This document shows positions 9,015 through 18,031 of a stretch of 64,000 nt of DNA, piece by piece. The notes under the pieces are model-generated. The model was given only the letters and a program-made list of their open reading frames with translations, was not told the DNA's origin and did no database searches. The translations under genes were made by a program, and so were the position numbers. How positions within the stretch are numbered: position 1 is the first letter of the stretch; the number at the start of each line of letters is the position of its first letter. This DNA comes from an uncultured SAR86 cluster bacterium (GTDB lineage: Bacteria; Pseudomonadota; Gammaproteobacteria; Magnimaribacterales; AG-339-G14). Where the stretch lies: contig CABZES010000002.1 of the NCBI GenBank assembly GCA_902524805.1, positions 1 to 64,000 on the forward strand. The letters run 5' to 3'.

Positions 9015-10223
9015 ATGAAAATGTATGGGATATTTATTAGCTTAATCGCTGTTCTAATTTTTTTGGCTATAATGTTTGGACCTAATGCTTGGAGGCTTTA
9101 TAAAGTGGCTCACCTTTTTGATAAAAATTCTATCTCATATAATTTTATAAATATGAACGATTTTTTTCCAACTTCCACCCCAATTAAAGCATCGGAAGAT
9201 CCTTACACTTTTAACAAAATAGATGATTTCATCATGCCTGATACATATGAATTTGAAGGAGAAGAAAAGCAAATAATAGAATCCATAGACTACTTCAATA
9301 CGGACGGATTAATGATTCTGAAAGATGGAGAGGTACATTATGAAAATTATTGGAATGAAAACAAAGAAACAAGCAGACACATAATTTGGTCAGTCTCTAA
9401 ATCTTTTTTATCCGCTCTTGTAGGAATAGCCTTAGACGAAGGGCTAATTGATGACATAAATGATCCCATAATTAAATATTTGAAAGATTTTAAAGATACT
9501 GGCTATGAAGGAGTTTCAATTAAAAACTTATTACAAATGTCATCTGGAATTGAATTTAATGAAGACTATGGCGATCCTGATTCGGACATCAATAGATATG
9601 GCCGAGTAACAGCTACTGGAACTTCCCAAAGAGAGTTTGCTAAAACACTCAAAAACTCGAGGGAACCCGGAACTTATAATCACTACATTAGTTTAGACTC
9701 TCAAATGCTGGGGATGTTGGTAGCAGAAGTTTCAAATATGAGTGTTAAAGAATACTTGTATGAAAAAATCTGGAGCAAAATTGGTATGCAAGACGATGCA
9801 TTTTACTTAACTGACAGGCAAGAAGTAGAAATGTCTTTGGGTGGCTTAAATGTTACGCTTAGAGACATGGCGAAATTTGGACAACTTTATTTAAATAAAG
9901 GTAAATGGAATGGAAATCAAATAGTTCCTTCTGAATGGGTAGCAAATTCAACCATACCTTTAGATAAACATGTGCAACCTAACGCTGGCGACGAATTTAC
10001 TTCAGACGCATGGGGGTATGGCTATCAATGGTGGATACCTGGACCTGAAGTTTCTGATTATACTGCGCATGGAATATACAACCAGTTTATTTATATAAAT
10101 CCTGAATCAAATGTTGTCATTGCTAAAACTTCTTCCAATTATAATTTTATCGATGAAAGGCAATACACTAAGGATGCTCATATTGCTATTTTTAGAACCA
10201 TAGCTAAATCCTTTTCAAAATAA
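9015..10223 (+). CDS. Membrane-anchored serine hydrolase, beta-lactamase family
   Basis: N-terminal TM; SVSK SxxK; LLQMSSGIEF; AGGGGG SD. Confidence 0.87.
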   Translation: MKMYGIFISLIAVLIFLAIMFGPNAWRLYKVAHLFDKNSISYNFINMNDFFPTSTPIKASEDPYTFNKIDDFIMPDTYEFEGEEKQIIESIDYFNTDGLMILKDGEVHYENYWNENKETSRHIIWSVSKSFLSALVGIALDEGLIDDINDPIIKYLKDFKDTGYEGVSIKNLLQMSSGIEFNEDYGDPDSDINRYGRVTATGTSQREFAKTLKNSREPGTYNHYISLDSQMLGMLVAEVSNMSVKEYLYEKIWSKIGMQDDAFYLTDRQEVEMSLGGLNVTLRDMAKFGQLYLNKGKWNGNQIVPSEWVANSTIPLDKHVQPNAGDEFTSDAWGYGYQWWIPGPEVSDYTAHGIYNQFIYINPESNVVIAKTSSNYNFIDERQYTKDAHIAIFRTIAKSFSK

Positions 10224-10235
10224 TAGCATTTTAAA

Positions 10236-10832
10236 TTGAACCCTTTAATCAAAACGATTGTTCCCAAAATTCATTTGGCTAACAGACCAAAATTTGTCCA
10301 ATGGCTAGGCAGAACTTTACATAAAGCATCTGGATGGAAAGTAGAGGGAGAAGTACCAAACTTGAAAAAATTTATTTTAGTAGGAGCTCCTCATACTTCA
10401 AATTGGGATTTTGTCCATGCTCTAATTTTAATATGGGCCATAGATTTAAAATTGAACGTGTTAGCAAAACATACTCTTTTTAAAATACCTATATTAAAAA
10501 ATATTCTTTCTGGGATAGGAGGCATCCCAGTAGATAGAAAGAATCCTCGATTAGTAGTTGATGAGGTTTCAAAATTAACTAAGGGAGACGGAGGAGTAAT
10601 TATTGGACTCACTCCCGAAGGAACAAGAAAAAAAGTAGAAAAATGGAAAAGTGGGTTTCTAAGAATTGCAGAACAAACTGATAGCAAAATTGTTTTAATC
10701 GGAATAGATTTTAAAAAAAAAATCTGTTCCTTTAGTGGTTTTTTTGAACCAACAGGAGATAATGAACAGGATATAAAATTTATCAAAAGTTTTTATAAAA
10801 ATTTTAAACCAAAAATACCTAATAATTTTTAA
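10236..10832 (+). CDS. 1-acyl-glycerol-3-phosphate acyltransferase-like (PlsC family)
   Basis: HTSNWDF (HX4D-like), GIPVDRKN, TPEGTR motifs; TTG start. Confidence 0.82.
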   Translation: MNPLIKTIVPKIHLANRPKFVQWLGRTLHKASGWKVEGEVPNLKKFILVGAPHTSNWDFVHALILIWAIDLKLNVLAKHTLFKIPILKNILSGIGGIPVDRKNPRLVVDEVSKLTKGDGGVIIGLTPEGTRKKVEKWKSGFLRIAEQTDSKIVLIGIDFKKKICSFSGFFEPTGDNEQDIKFIKSFYKNFKPKIPNNF

Positions 10833-10855
10833 ACTTTTATAGAGGGGAATTAGTT

Positions 10856-11272
10856 ATGGAAATTTATCAATTTGTATTTATAGGATTATGGCTTATTCTC
10901 GCGACCATTGTTTTTCAAGCAATGATAATGGTAAGCGCTCATAGAGCAGAAAAAGGATATAAAGTTGGGAAAATTGATCCTGATTTAGGTCAAGAGTCTT
11001 TCTTTTTTAGAAGCTACAGAACTTTTTGGAATTCGTTAGAAAACATCATTCCAATTTTAGGAATGATTACTGTTGCTATCTTGTCAGGATATAGTCCCTT
11101 TAAGTTAGGAATTATTACTTGGATCTATGCAATATCTAGAATTGTCCATATGCTTCTTTATTATTATATTGCGACAGAAAAAAATCCTAGCCCTAGAAGT
11201 TATTTCTATGGATTTGGATTAATAGCTACGCTTTATCTTCTTGTAGATCTGGGCATCTTCTTGATATTTTAG
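10856..11272 (+). CDS. MAPEG family membrane protein
   Basis: Four-TM layout with SAHRAEKG, R.H/N-ENIIP-like motifs typical of MAPEG. Confidence 0.75.
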   Translation: MEIYQFVFIGLWLILATIVFQAMIMVSAHRAEKGYKVGKIDPDLGQESFFFRSYRTFWNSLENIIPILGMITVAILSGYSPFKLGIITWIYAISRIVHMLLYYYIATEKNPSPRSYFYGFGLIATLYLLVDLGIFLIF

Positions 11273-11291
11273 ATTCAACATATAATGATTC

Positions 11292-12146
11292 ATGAGTCTT
11301 TTAAAGGAGAACATTTCTTTTGTAGTTGTTTGTTACAAAAGCAGCTTAGCGCTCAAATCTCTTCTGTTATCAATTCCGAAAGAATCCGAGGTAATTTTAG
11401 TAGATAATTCTCAAGACAAAGAAACTGAGGAAATTGCAAACCTATATGATTGTATTTTGATACAAAATCAAGAAAATTTAGGATATGGAGCGGCTTGTAA
11501 CATTGGCTCTAAAAAAGCTTCTGGCAATTATCTTTTCTTGATTAATCCAGATTCTAAATTGATGCCAGAAACACTTAATGAATTAATTAAAGCAGTTAAT
11601 AATTATCCTGAAGCAAGCGCTTTCAATCCTAAAATAATAGATCAATTTGGGAAGCAAAATTTTAAAAGAAGATCAGTTCTTCTTCCAAAATCTGAATGGA
11701 TGAGTAGAAAATCTCCTTCCCTTGATAGAGATATATCAGTCCTTAGCGGGGCGGCTATATTCATAAAGAAAGAAAATTTTTTAAAAATTGATGGTTTTGA
11801 TGAAAAGATTTTTCTCTATCATGAAGATGATGATATTTCCATAAGGTTAAAAAAGGAGATTGGAAGTCTTATGTATATTCAAAATGCAATAATTACTCAT
11901 GTTGGCGGAAGCTCAAGTTCTAGAGATAAATCTATTGCGAAGATTAAAGGCTATTATATGGGCAGATCTAGAGTTTACGCGCAAAATAAACATAACTTAA
12001 AAGCAGTTACAATAAGAAATATTATGTTGTCTTTTATTCAAATACTTTCTCCAGAAATGCTTTTTTCCAATAGAAAAAGAGCCAAATATACTTCTTTTTT
12101 AAGAGGAGTTTTTGCCGAACTCAAATCAAAAAAGTTTTTCCAATGA
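11292..12146 (+). CDS. Family 2 glycosyltransferase (rhamnosyltransferase-like)
   Basis: VDNSQDKETEEIA, NLGYGAACNIG, LINPDSKL, FLYHEDDDISIRLK. Confidence 0.88.
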   Translation: MSLLKENISFVVVCYKSSLALKSLLLSIPKESEVILVDNSQDKETEEIANLYDCILIQNQENLGYGAACNIGSKKASGNYLFLINPDSKLMPETLNELIKAVNNYPEASAFNPKIIDQFGKQNFKRRSVLLPKSEWMSRKSPSLDRDISVLSGAAIFIKKENFLKIDGFDEKIFLYHEDDDISIRLKKEIGSLMYIQNAIITHVGGSSSSRDKSIAKIKGYYMGRSRVYAQNKHNLKAVTIRNIMLSFIQILSPEMLFSNRKRAKYTSFLRGVFAELKSKKFFQ

Positions 12147-13147
12147 TTATTGTAACTGGAGGTGCCGGATTTATAGGCTCTAATTTTATTTTAAAATTTC
12201 TTGAAGCTTCTAATGAAAATTTATTGAATTTAGACAATCTTAGTTATGCTGCAAATTTAAGTAATTTAAAAACTATTGACTCAGATCCTAGGTATTCATT
12301 TACCAAAATTAATATTCAAAACCAAAGCGAAGTTGAGGAAATAGTTAAGGAAGTTAAACCTAGAGCGATTTTGAATTTTGCTGCCGAAAGCCATGTCGAT
12401 AGATCAATTGAAGGCCCTAAGAGTTTTATAAATACAAATATTCTCGGAACTTACTCCTTGCTAGAAGCTGCTTTAAATTACTGGAATGATTTAGATGAAA
12501 ATGGAAAGAAAATTTTTAGATTTTTTCATATTTCGACTGATGAAGTATTTGGATCTCTTGATATAAATGATAAAAAATCTACTGAAGAAAATTCCTATAA
12601 ACCAAATAGTCCTTATTCTGCATCAAAAGCTGCAAGTGATCATTTAGTAAGAGCTTGGCATCATACTTTTAAGCTACCAACTTTAGTTTCAAACTGCACA
12701 AATAATTATGGCCCTCATCAACATGAAGAAAAACTTATTCCTCTCATCATAACTAAAGCATTAAAAAGCGAGGATTTGCCAATTTATGGAGATGGGAAAA
12801 ATATCAGAGATTGGCTCTATGTTGAAGATCATTGTGAGGCAATAATGAAAATATTAGAAAACGGTAATCCTGGCGAAACCTATAATATTGGAGGAAACTG
12901 CGAAAAAAATAATTTAGAAGTCGTTAGTGAAATATGTAAAATTCTAGATTCTCAAAAACCAAAAAAAGATGGTTCTCCATATGAAAAACAAATTAAGTTT
13001 GTTAAAGACCGACCTGGACATGACTTTAGATACAGCTTAGATATTTCAAAGATAGAAGATAAGTTGAATTGGAAGCCTAAGGAATCCTTTTCATCAGGGC
13101 TAGAAAAAACAGTTCAATGGTACTTAAAAAATCTTAACTTAAATTAA
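12143..13147 (+). CDS. rfbB: dTDP-glucose 4,6-dehydratase
   Basis: GGAGFIGSNF, YSASKAASDHLV, FHISTDEVFG; followed by rfbD, A, C. Confidence 0.95.
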   Translation: MIIVTGGAGFIGSNFILKFLEASNENLLNLDNLSYAANLSNLKTIDSDPRYSFTKINIQNQSEVEEIVKEVKPRAILNFAAESHVDRSIEGPKSFINTNILGTYSLLEAALNYWNDLDENGKKIFRFFHISTDEVFGSLDINDKKSTEENSYKPNSPYSASKAASDHLVRAWHHTFKLPTLVSNCTNNYGPHQHEEKLIPLIITKALKSEDLPIYGDGKNIRDWLYVEDHCEAIMKILENGNPGETYNIGGNCEKNNLEVVSEICKILDSQKPKKDGSPYEKQIKFVKDRPGHDFRYSLDISKIEDKLNWKPKESFSSGLEKTVQWYLKNLNLN

Positions 13148-13163
13148 ATCAATTGAAGATTTT

Positions 13164-14060
13164 ATGAGAAAAATATTAGTCTTGGGAGCTACTGGTCAAA
13201 TAGGCTCAGCACTCAAGAGAGACTTGATTGGAAGGGAAAAGGTAGAATTTTTGAATCGAAAAGAACTTGATTTTAAAAAAATAGAAGCAATAGAAGCTAA
13301 AATCAAAGAATTTCAACCAGATATTATTATTAATGCCGCAGCTTACACAAATGTAGATGGCGCGGAAGATTTCCGAGAAGATGCATTTCAAATTAACAGC
13401 TTTGCTATAGATAAATTATCAAAACTAGTTAATGCTTATGGAGTCGTATTAGTTCATTTTTCTACCGACTACATATTTGATGGTCAAAAAAAATCTCCTT
13501 ATATGGAAACTGATACTCCAAATCCACTATCTGTTTATGGAGAATCCAAGCTAGAAGGCGAAAAATTTGTTGAAGAGAATTGTTCAAAGTTTTTTATTAT
13601 TAGAACAAGTGGAGTTATATCTAAAAACGAAGATAATTTTATTTCAAAGATTAAGAAATTTTCTGAAAAGCAAAACAAATTGTCTGTTATTAATGATCAA
13701 ATAACTTCGATAAATTTTTCTGAGTATATTTCTAGAAGTACCGCAACGATGCTAAAAAAAATTGATGATAATATAGAAAATGAAAGTAGGTGGGGTATTT
13801 ATCATATGTCTGGAGATAAGGCAGGATCTTGGTTTGATTTTGCAAATTATGCTCAAAAATTAAGCAAGTTAAACGACCCTAATTCTGTATTTTCAAAATC
13901 AATAATAGAATCTATAAGTTCCATAGAATTTAATCAAAAAGCAAAAAGACCCAACTATTCTTTTCTGTCTTCTGATAAATTAAAAAAAGAGTTTGATTTA
14001 AAGTTACCGAATTGGGAAGAAAGCATAAAAGAAGTAATAAAAGAAAATGAAAAAAACTAG
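13164..14060 (+). CDS. rfbD: dTDP-4-dehydrorhamnose reductase
   Basis: GATGQIGSAL, FSTDYIFDG, YGESKLEGE. Confidence 0.95.
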   Translation: MRKILVLGATGQIGSALKRDLIGREKVEFLNRKELDFKKIEAIEAKIKEFQPDIIINAAAYTNVDGAEDFREDAFQINSFAIDKLSKLVNAYGVVLVHFSTDYIFDGQKKSPYMETDTPNPLSVYGESKLEGEKFVEENCSKFFIIRTSGVISKNEDNFISKIKKFSEKQNKLSVINDQITSINFSEYISRSTATMLKKIDDNIENESRWGIYHMSGDKAGSWFDFANYAQKLSKLNDPNSVFSKSIIESISSIEFNQKAKRPNYSFLSSDKLKKEFDLKLPNWEESIKEVIKENEKN

Positions 14061-14919
14061 GAAGGGCATTATTTTAGCCGGAGGAATTGGCTCCAGGCTG
14101 CATCCTTTGACTCGAGTTATTTCAAAACAACTTTTGCCTATTTTTGATAAGCCTATGATTTATTATCCTTTGTCTACTTTAATGTTGGCCGAAATTAAGG
14201 AAATAGCAATTATCTCAACACCTCTAGACCTTCCAAAATTCAAAAAACTTTTAGGATCTGGAAAAAAATGGGGTTTGAAACTAACCTATTTAGAACAAAA
14301 AAAACCTAACGGTATTGCCGAGGCCTTTATTTTGGCAGAAAAATTTATAAAAGACTCACCATGTTGTCTTATTCTTGGAGATAATATTTACCATGGAAAT
14401 AATTTTTCTAAAATTCTAAAGGAAGCAGACAACGACTATGAAAATTCAACTGTATTTACTCACCAGGTAAAAGATCCAGAAAGATTTGGAATACTAAATT
14501 TAGATAATAAAGGAAGGCCGGCACAAATTATTGAAAAACCTAAATCACCAAAAAGTAATTTAGCGATTACAGGTTTATATTTTTTCCCAAAAGATGTTTG
14601 CTCTAAGGCTAAAAAATTAAAACCTTCGAAGAGAGGAGAACTTGAAATTTCAGATCTTAATCAAAGCTATATAAAAGACAAAAAATTAAAAGTTAAGATG
14701 TTGAATAGAGGCTTCACTTGGTTGGATACAGGAACATTTGATAGTTTGTTAGAGGCTTCAAATTTTATTTCTTTAGTTCAAAATAGGCAAAATACAATTG
14801 TCGCTTGCCCTGAAGAAATTGCTTTTTTAAATAAATGGATTAATAAAAGCGATATCAAAAAAGCAATCAAAGATATGCAAAGTACTTATGGCGAATATTT
14901 AAAAAATCTCATTAAATAA
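14047..14919 (+). CDS. rfbA: Glucose-1-phosphate thymidylyltransferase
   Basis: KGIILAGGIGSRLHPLTRVISKQLLPIFDKPMIYYPLS. Confidence 0.96.
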   Translation: MKKTRKGIILAGGIGSRLHPLTRVISKQLLPIFDKPMIYYPLSTLMLAEIKEIAIISTPLDLPKFKKLLGSGKKWGLKLTYLEQKKPNGIAEAFILAEKFIKDSPCCLILGDNIYHGNNFSKILKEADNDYENSTVFTHQVKDPERFGILNLDNKGRPAQIIEKPKSPKSNLAITGLYFFPKDVCSKAKKLKPSKRGELEISDLNQSYIKDKKLKVKMLNRGFTWLDTGTFDSLLEASNFISLVQNRQNTIVACPEEIAFLNKWINKSDIKKAIKDMQSTYGEYLKNLIK

Positions 14920-14923
14920 TCTT

Positions 14924-15460
14924 ATGAAAAAAGAGATACTTGAAGATATAAAAATCATGGTTCCAAAAACTTTTTCAGATGAAAGAGGAAACTTTATTGA
15001 GAACTTCAACCAAATTAGATTTAATAAAGAGGTAGATAAAAATTTCTTTTTTGTACAGGATAATAAAAGCTATTCAAAAAAAGGTGTTTTTAGAGGTTTG
15101 CATTATCAGATAAATAAGCCGCAAGGAAAGTTGGTACAAGTTTTATCAGGCGAAGTTTTTGACGTTATATTAGATTTAAGGAAAAACTCAGGTTCCTTTG
15201 GTGACTGGATGGGCATAACTTTATCTGCAGAAAATAGAAAGCAGGTATGGATTCCTCCTGGATTTGCGCATGGATTTTTAGTTTTAAGCAAGTCGGCAGA
15301 ATTTTTTTATAAAGTCACTGATTATTGGAGTCAAGAAGATGAAAGATGTATCAGATGGAGTGATAAAAAAGTTGGGTTAGAATTTCCTACCGAGCCTGAA
15401 ATTGTTTCAGAGGCAGATCAACAAGGATGTCTCTTTGAAGATGCAGATTATTTTCTTTAA
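14924..15460 (+). CDS. rfbC: dTDP-4-dehydrorhamnose 3,5-epimerase
   Basis: GVFRGLHYQ, QGKLVQVLSGEVFDVILDLR, PPGFAHGF. Confidence 0.95.
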   Translation: MKKEILEDIKIMVPKTFSDERGNFIENFNQIRFNKEVDKNFFFVQDNKSYSKKGVFRGLHYQINKPQGKLVQVLSGEVFDVILDLRKNSGSFGDWMGITLSAENRKQVWIPPGFAHGFLVLSKSAEFFYKVTDYWSQEDERCIRWSDKKVGLEFPTEPEIVSEADQQGCLFEDADYFL

Positions 15461-15478
15461 TTCAAAAAGGAGTTAAAA

Positions 15479-16402
15479 ATGAATAGAGTAACCAAACACT
15501 TAGGATCTAAATATCCAATCATACAAGCACCAATGGGATGGATTGCTAGAAGTCAGCTGGCATCTTCGGTATCCAATGCAGGAGGATTGGGCATAATTGA
15601 AACTTCATCCGGAGAAGTAGAGATTTGCAAAAAAGAGATAAAAAAAATGTCTGACCTTACCGATAATCCTTTTGGTGTAAATTTACCTATTTTATTTTTG
15701 CAAGATGATTCTATCGTAGATTTTGTTGCAGAATGTGGCGTAAAGTTTGTAACAACTTCTGCTGGAAGTCCTGCCAAATACATAGACAAATTAAAAGATG
15801 CTGGTCTAATTGTTTATCATGCTGTTCCAAGTTTGGCCGGAGCATTAAAAGCGGCTGATGCTGGAGTCGATGGATTAGTAGTCGAAGGAACAGAAGGTGG
15901 GGGTTTTAAAAGCCCAGAAGAAGTAGGTTTATTTGTGTTAATTCAAGCCATCAGAAAAAAAATAGATCTGCCAATAATAGCTGCAGGAGGAATTGCAGAC
16001 GGCCAAGGAATGGCAGCTGCTTTTGCTGTTGGAGCTGAGGGTATTCAGATGGGGACTAGATTTGTTTCAAGCAAAGAGAGTCCAGTTCACAAAAACTGGA
16101 AAAACGCCATATTAAAAGGTACAGAATCTGATACTTATGTTTTAAATAAAACTGGTTCTCCTTGTTTGAGGGCAATAAAAACTGACTATACAAAAAAAAT
16201 TTTTAATAAGGGCTCTATGGATATGAGTGTATTTGGTGGAGTACAAGATCTATATTTTGGAGGGGATCTTAATGCTGCTCCAGCCTTAACAGGACAATCT
16301 ATGGGACTCATTGATGAAGTTAAATCAGTGCAGACAATTATTAATGAAACTGTGGACGAGTTTAATTTAACTTGTAAAAATCTGAGTTCTACACAGCTTT
16401 AA
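15479..16402 (+). CDS. Nitronate monooxygenase / 2-nitropropane dioxygenase family
   Basis: PIIQAPMGW, VEGTEGGG, AAGGIADGQGMAAAFAVGAEGIQMGTRF. Confidence 0.88.
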   Translation: MNRVTKHLGSKYPIIQAPMGWIARSQLASSVSNAGGLGIIETSSGEVEICKKEIKKMSDLTDNPFGVNLPILFLQDDSIVDFVAECGVKFVTTSAGSPAKYIDKLKDAGLIVYHAVPSLAGALKAADAGVDGLVVEGTEGGGFKSPEEVGLFVLIQAIRKKIDLPIIAAGGIADGQGMAAAFAVGAEGIQMGTRFVSSKESPVHKNWKNAILKGTESDTYVLNKTGSPCLRAIKTDYTKKIFNKGSMDMSVFGGVQDLYFGGDLNAAPALTGQSMGLIDEVKSVQTIINETVDEFNLTCKNLSSTQL

Positions 16403-16475
16403 ATGCATAAACTATTTGTTTCAAAATACATAGAAAACAATTAATCTTAACGACCGATTTATAAATTATTAACTA

Positions 16476-16940
16476 ATGAATTTTATATTAGAAAATATTA
16501 CGACAATTATTCAAGCGCTTGCAGCTTTCGGAGCAATTGGAACCGTGTATTTTTTGGTCCGCGAACTTGGAGAACAAAATAGAGTTTCTAGAGCAAATGT
16601 TCGACAAAACGTTGCTGATAGTCATCAAAAAATGGCATTAGCTGGAATGAAAAAAGATATAGTTAAAATTAAATTAAAACTTAGAAAGGACGAAGAATTA
16701 ACTGAAGTAGAAGATGCTATGTATTTATCCTACTTTGCAGTTATGCTTAGATCCAGAGAAAATCAATACTATCAATATACCATTGGAATGTTGGACGAAG
16801 CCGAATGGACTTCGATGCTTAAATCATTCAAAACCTTATTTAGATCACCTTATCATCTCAAATTATGGTCTTTTATGAGAGATACCTTTGACGAAGAATT
16901 TGTAATAATAGTTGATAAGATAATCAAAGAGTTGAAATGA
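16476..16940 (+). CDS. Conserved hypothetical membrane-anchored protein
   Basis: 154 aa, N-terminal TM then helical domain; ATGA overlap with EAL gene. Confidence 0.65.
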   Translation: MNFILENITTIIQALAAFGAIGTVYFLVRELGEQNRVSRANVRQNVADSHQKMALAGMKKDIVKIKLKLRKDEELTEVEDAMYLSYFAVMLRSRENQYYQYTIGMLDEAEWTSMLKSFKTLFRSPYHLKLWSFMRDTFDEEFVIIVDKIIKELK

Positions 16941-18031
16941 ATATTAAACAGGGCCAAGAATTCTATTTAACAGAATCTCTTCAACAACACCCTAGCGCTT
17001 TTATTATTTTTAATAAGGACTTAAAGATTAAATGGATGAATAATTCATCGAAATATATTTTTACTTGTGAAGACTCGAAGGATCTAAAAATTAAAGGAAT
17101 TTTTTCTTTGGGCGAGTCGAAAAAACCTGAGCAAGTGAGAATTGCTTCATCCTTTGAATCAAATATTGAAATACAATTAAGGAAAATCACTTTTTTTCTA
17201 AGATCAAGAGTTCATGAAGTTCCATTAGAAGACGGATCATCATTTTATCTTTTGGAAGTAATAACAAATTCTAAGGAGTCTCTAGAAGCTATGAAGGGCA
17301 CTATTACTTGTATTGAGCAAGATAGGATAGATCTTGCTTATCAAAAACAAATAAATTTAAAAACAGGGAAACTTGTAGGTCTGGAGGCTCTTCTAAGATT
17401 AAGAGATGAAGACGGAAATATAATTCCAAACGATAAATTTATTCCTCTCATTGAAGGTGAAAGTTTATTTTCTCTTGTAGTGATGTCTTCTTTACAAAAA
17501 CTTAAAAGAGCATTCGAACTCAAAAATGAATTTGATATGGATGGAGTAACTATTTATTTAAATGTCTCTGCGCATACTGCAATGCAGGATAATTTTACGA
17601 AAATTTTTGCAGACTATGTAAAAGACTTGAATTTGAAATCTGGTGAATTGGGATTGGAAATAACAGAAACAGCAGAATTAGCTGACGTAAAAAAAGCAGG
17701 AGAATCTTTTCAAAAATTAAAGGATGTTGGAATTCCTTTAGCAATAGATGATTTCGGTGCTGGATATTCTTCATTGAGTTATCTAAGAGATCTGCCTGTT
17801 GATTCAGTAAAGTTAGATAAAGTGTTTGCTCAAACCGTATCTGAAAAAACTACGTCAGAATTAATAAAATTCGTCGTAAGCGTATGTGACACATTGTCTC
17901 TTAATATGTTGGGAGAAGGAATAGAAACAGATGAACAAAAGAATAAATTTATTAAAATAGGATGTCCAAACGGACAAGGATATCTTATGCACAGGCCAGA
18001 ATTTATAGAGGATTTAAAAAAAAGTTTGTGA
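16937..18031 (+). CDS. EAL-domain c-di-GMP phosphodiesterase with N-terminal PAS-like region
   Basis: GLEALLRL, LNVS, EITETAE, IDDFGAGYSSLSYL, GEGIET, GQGYLMHRP. Confidence 0.9.
   Translation: MNIKQGQEFYLTESLQQHPSAFIIFNKDLKIKWMNNSSKYIFTCEDSKDLKIKGIFSLGESKKPEQVRIASSFESNIEIQLRKITFFLRSRVHEVPLEDGSSFYLLEVITNSKESLEAMKGTITCIEQDRIDLAYQKQINLKTGKLVGLEALLRLRDEDGNIIPNDKFIPLIEGESLFSLVVMSSLQKLKRAFELKNEFDMDGVTIYLNVSAHTAMQDNFTKIFADYVKDLNLKSGELGLEITETAELADVKKAGESFQKLKDVGIPLAIDDFGAGYSSLSYLRDLPVDSVKLDKVFAQTVSEKTTSELIKFVVSVCDTLSLNMLGEGIETDEQKNKFIKIGCPNGQGYLMHRPEFIEDLKKSL

Noticed and set aside
10391-10786. 131-aa minus-strand ORF opposite the PlsC-like acyltransferase
   Set aside because: Shadow ORF of a gene with conserved motifs; no family resemblance.
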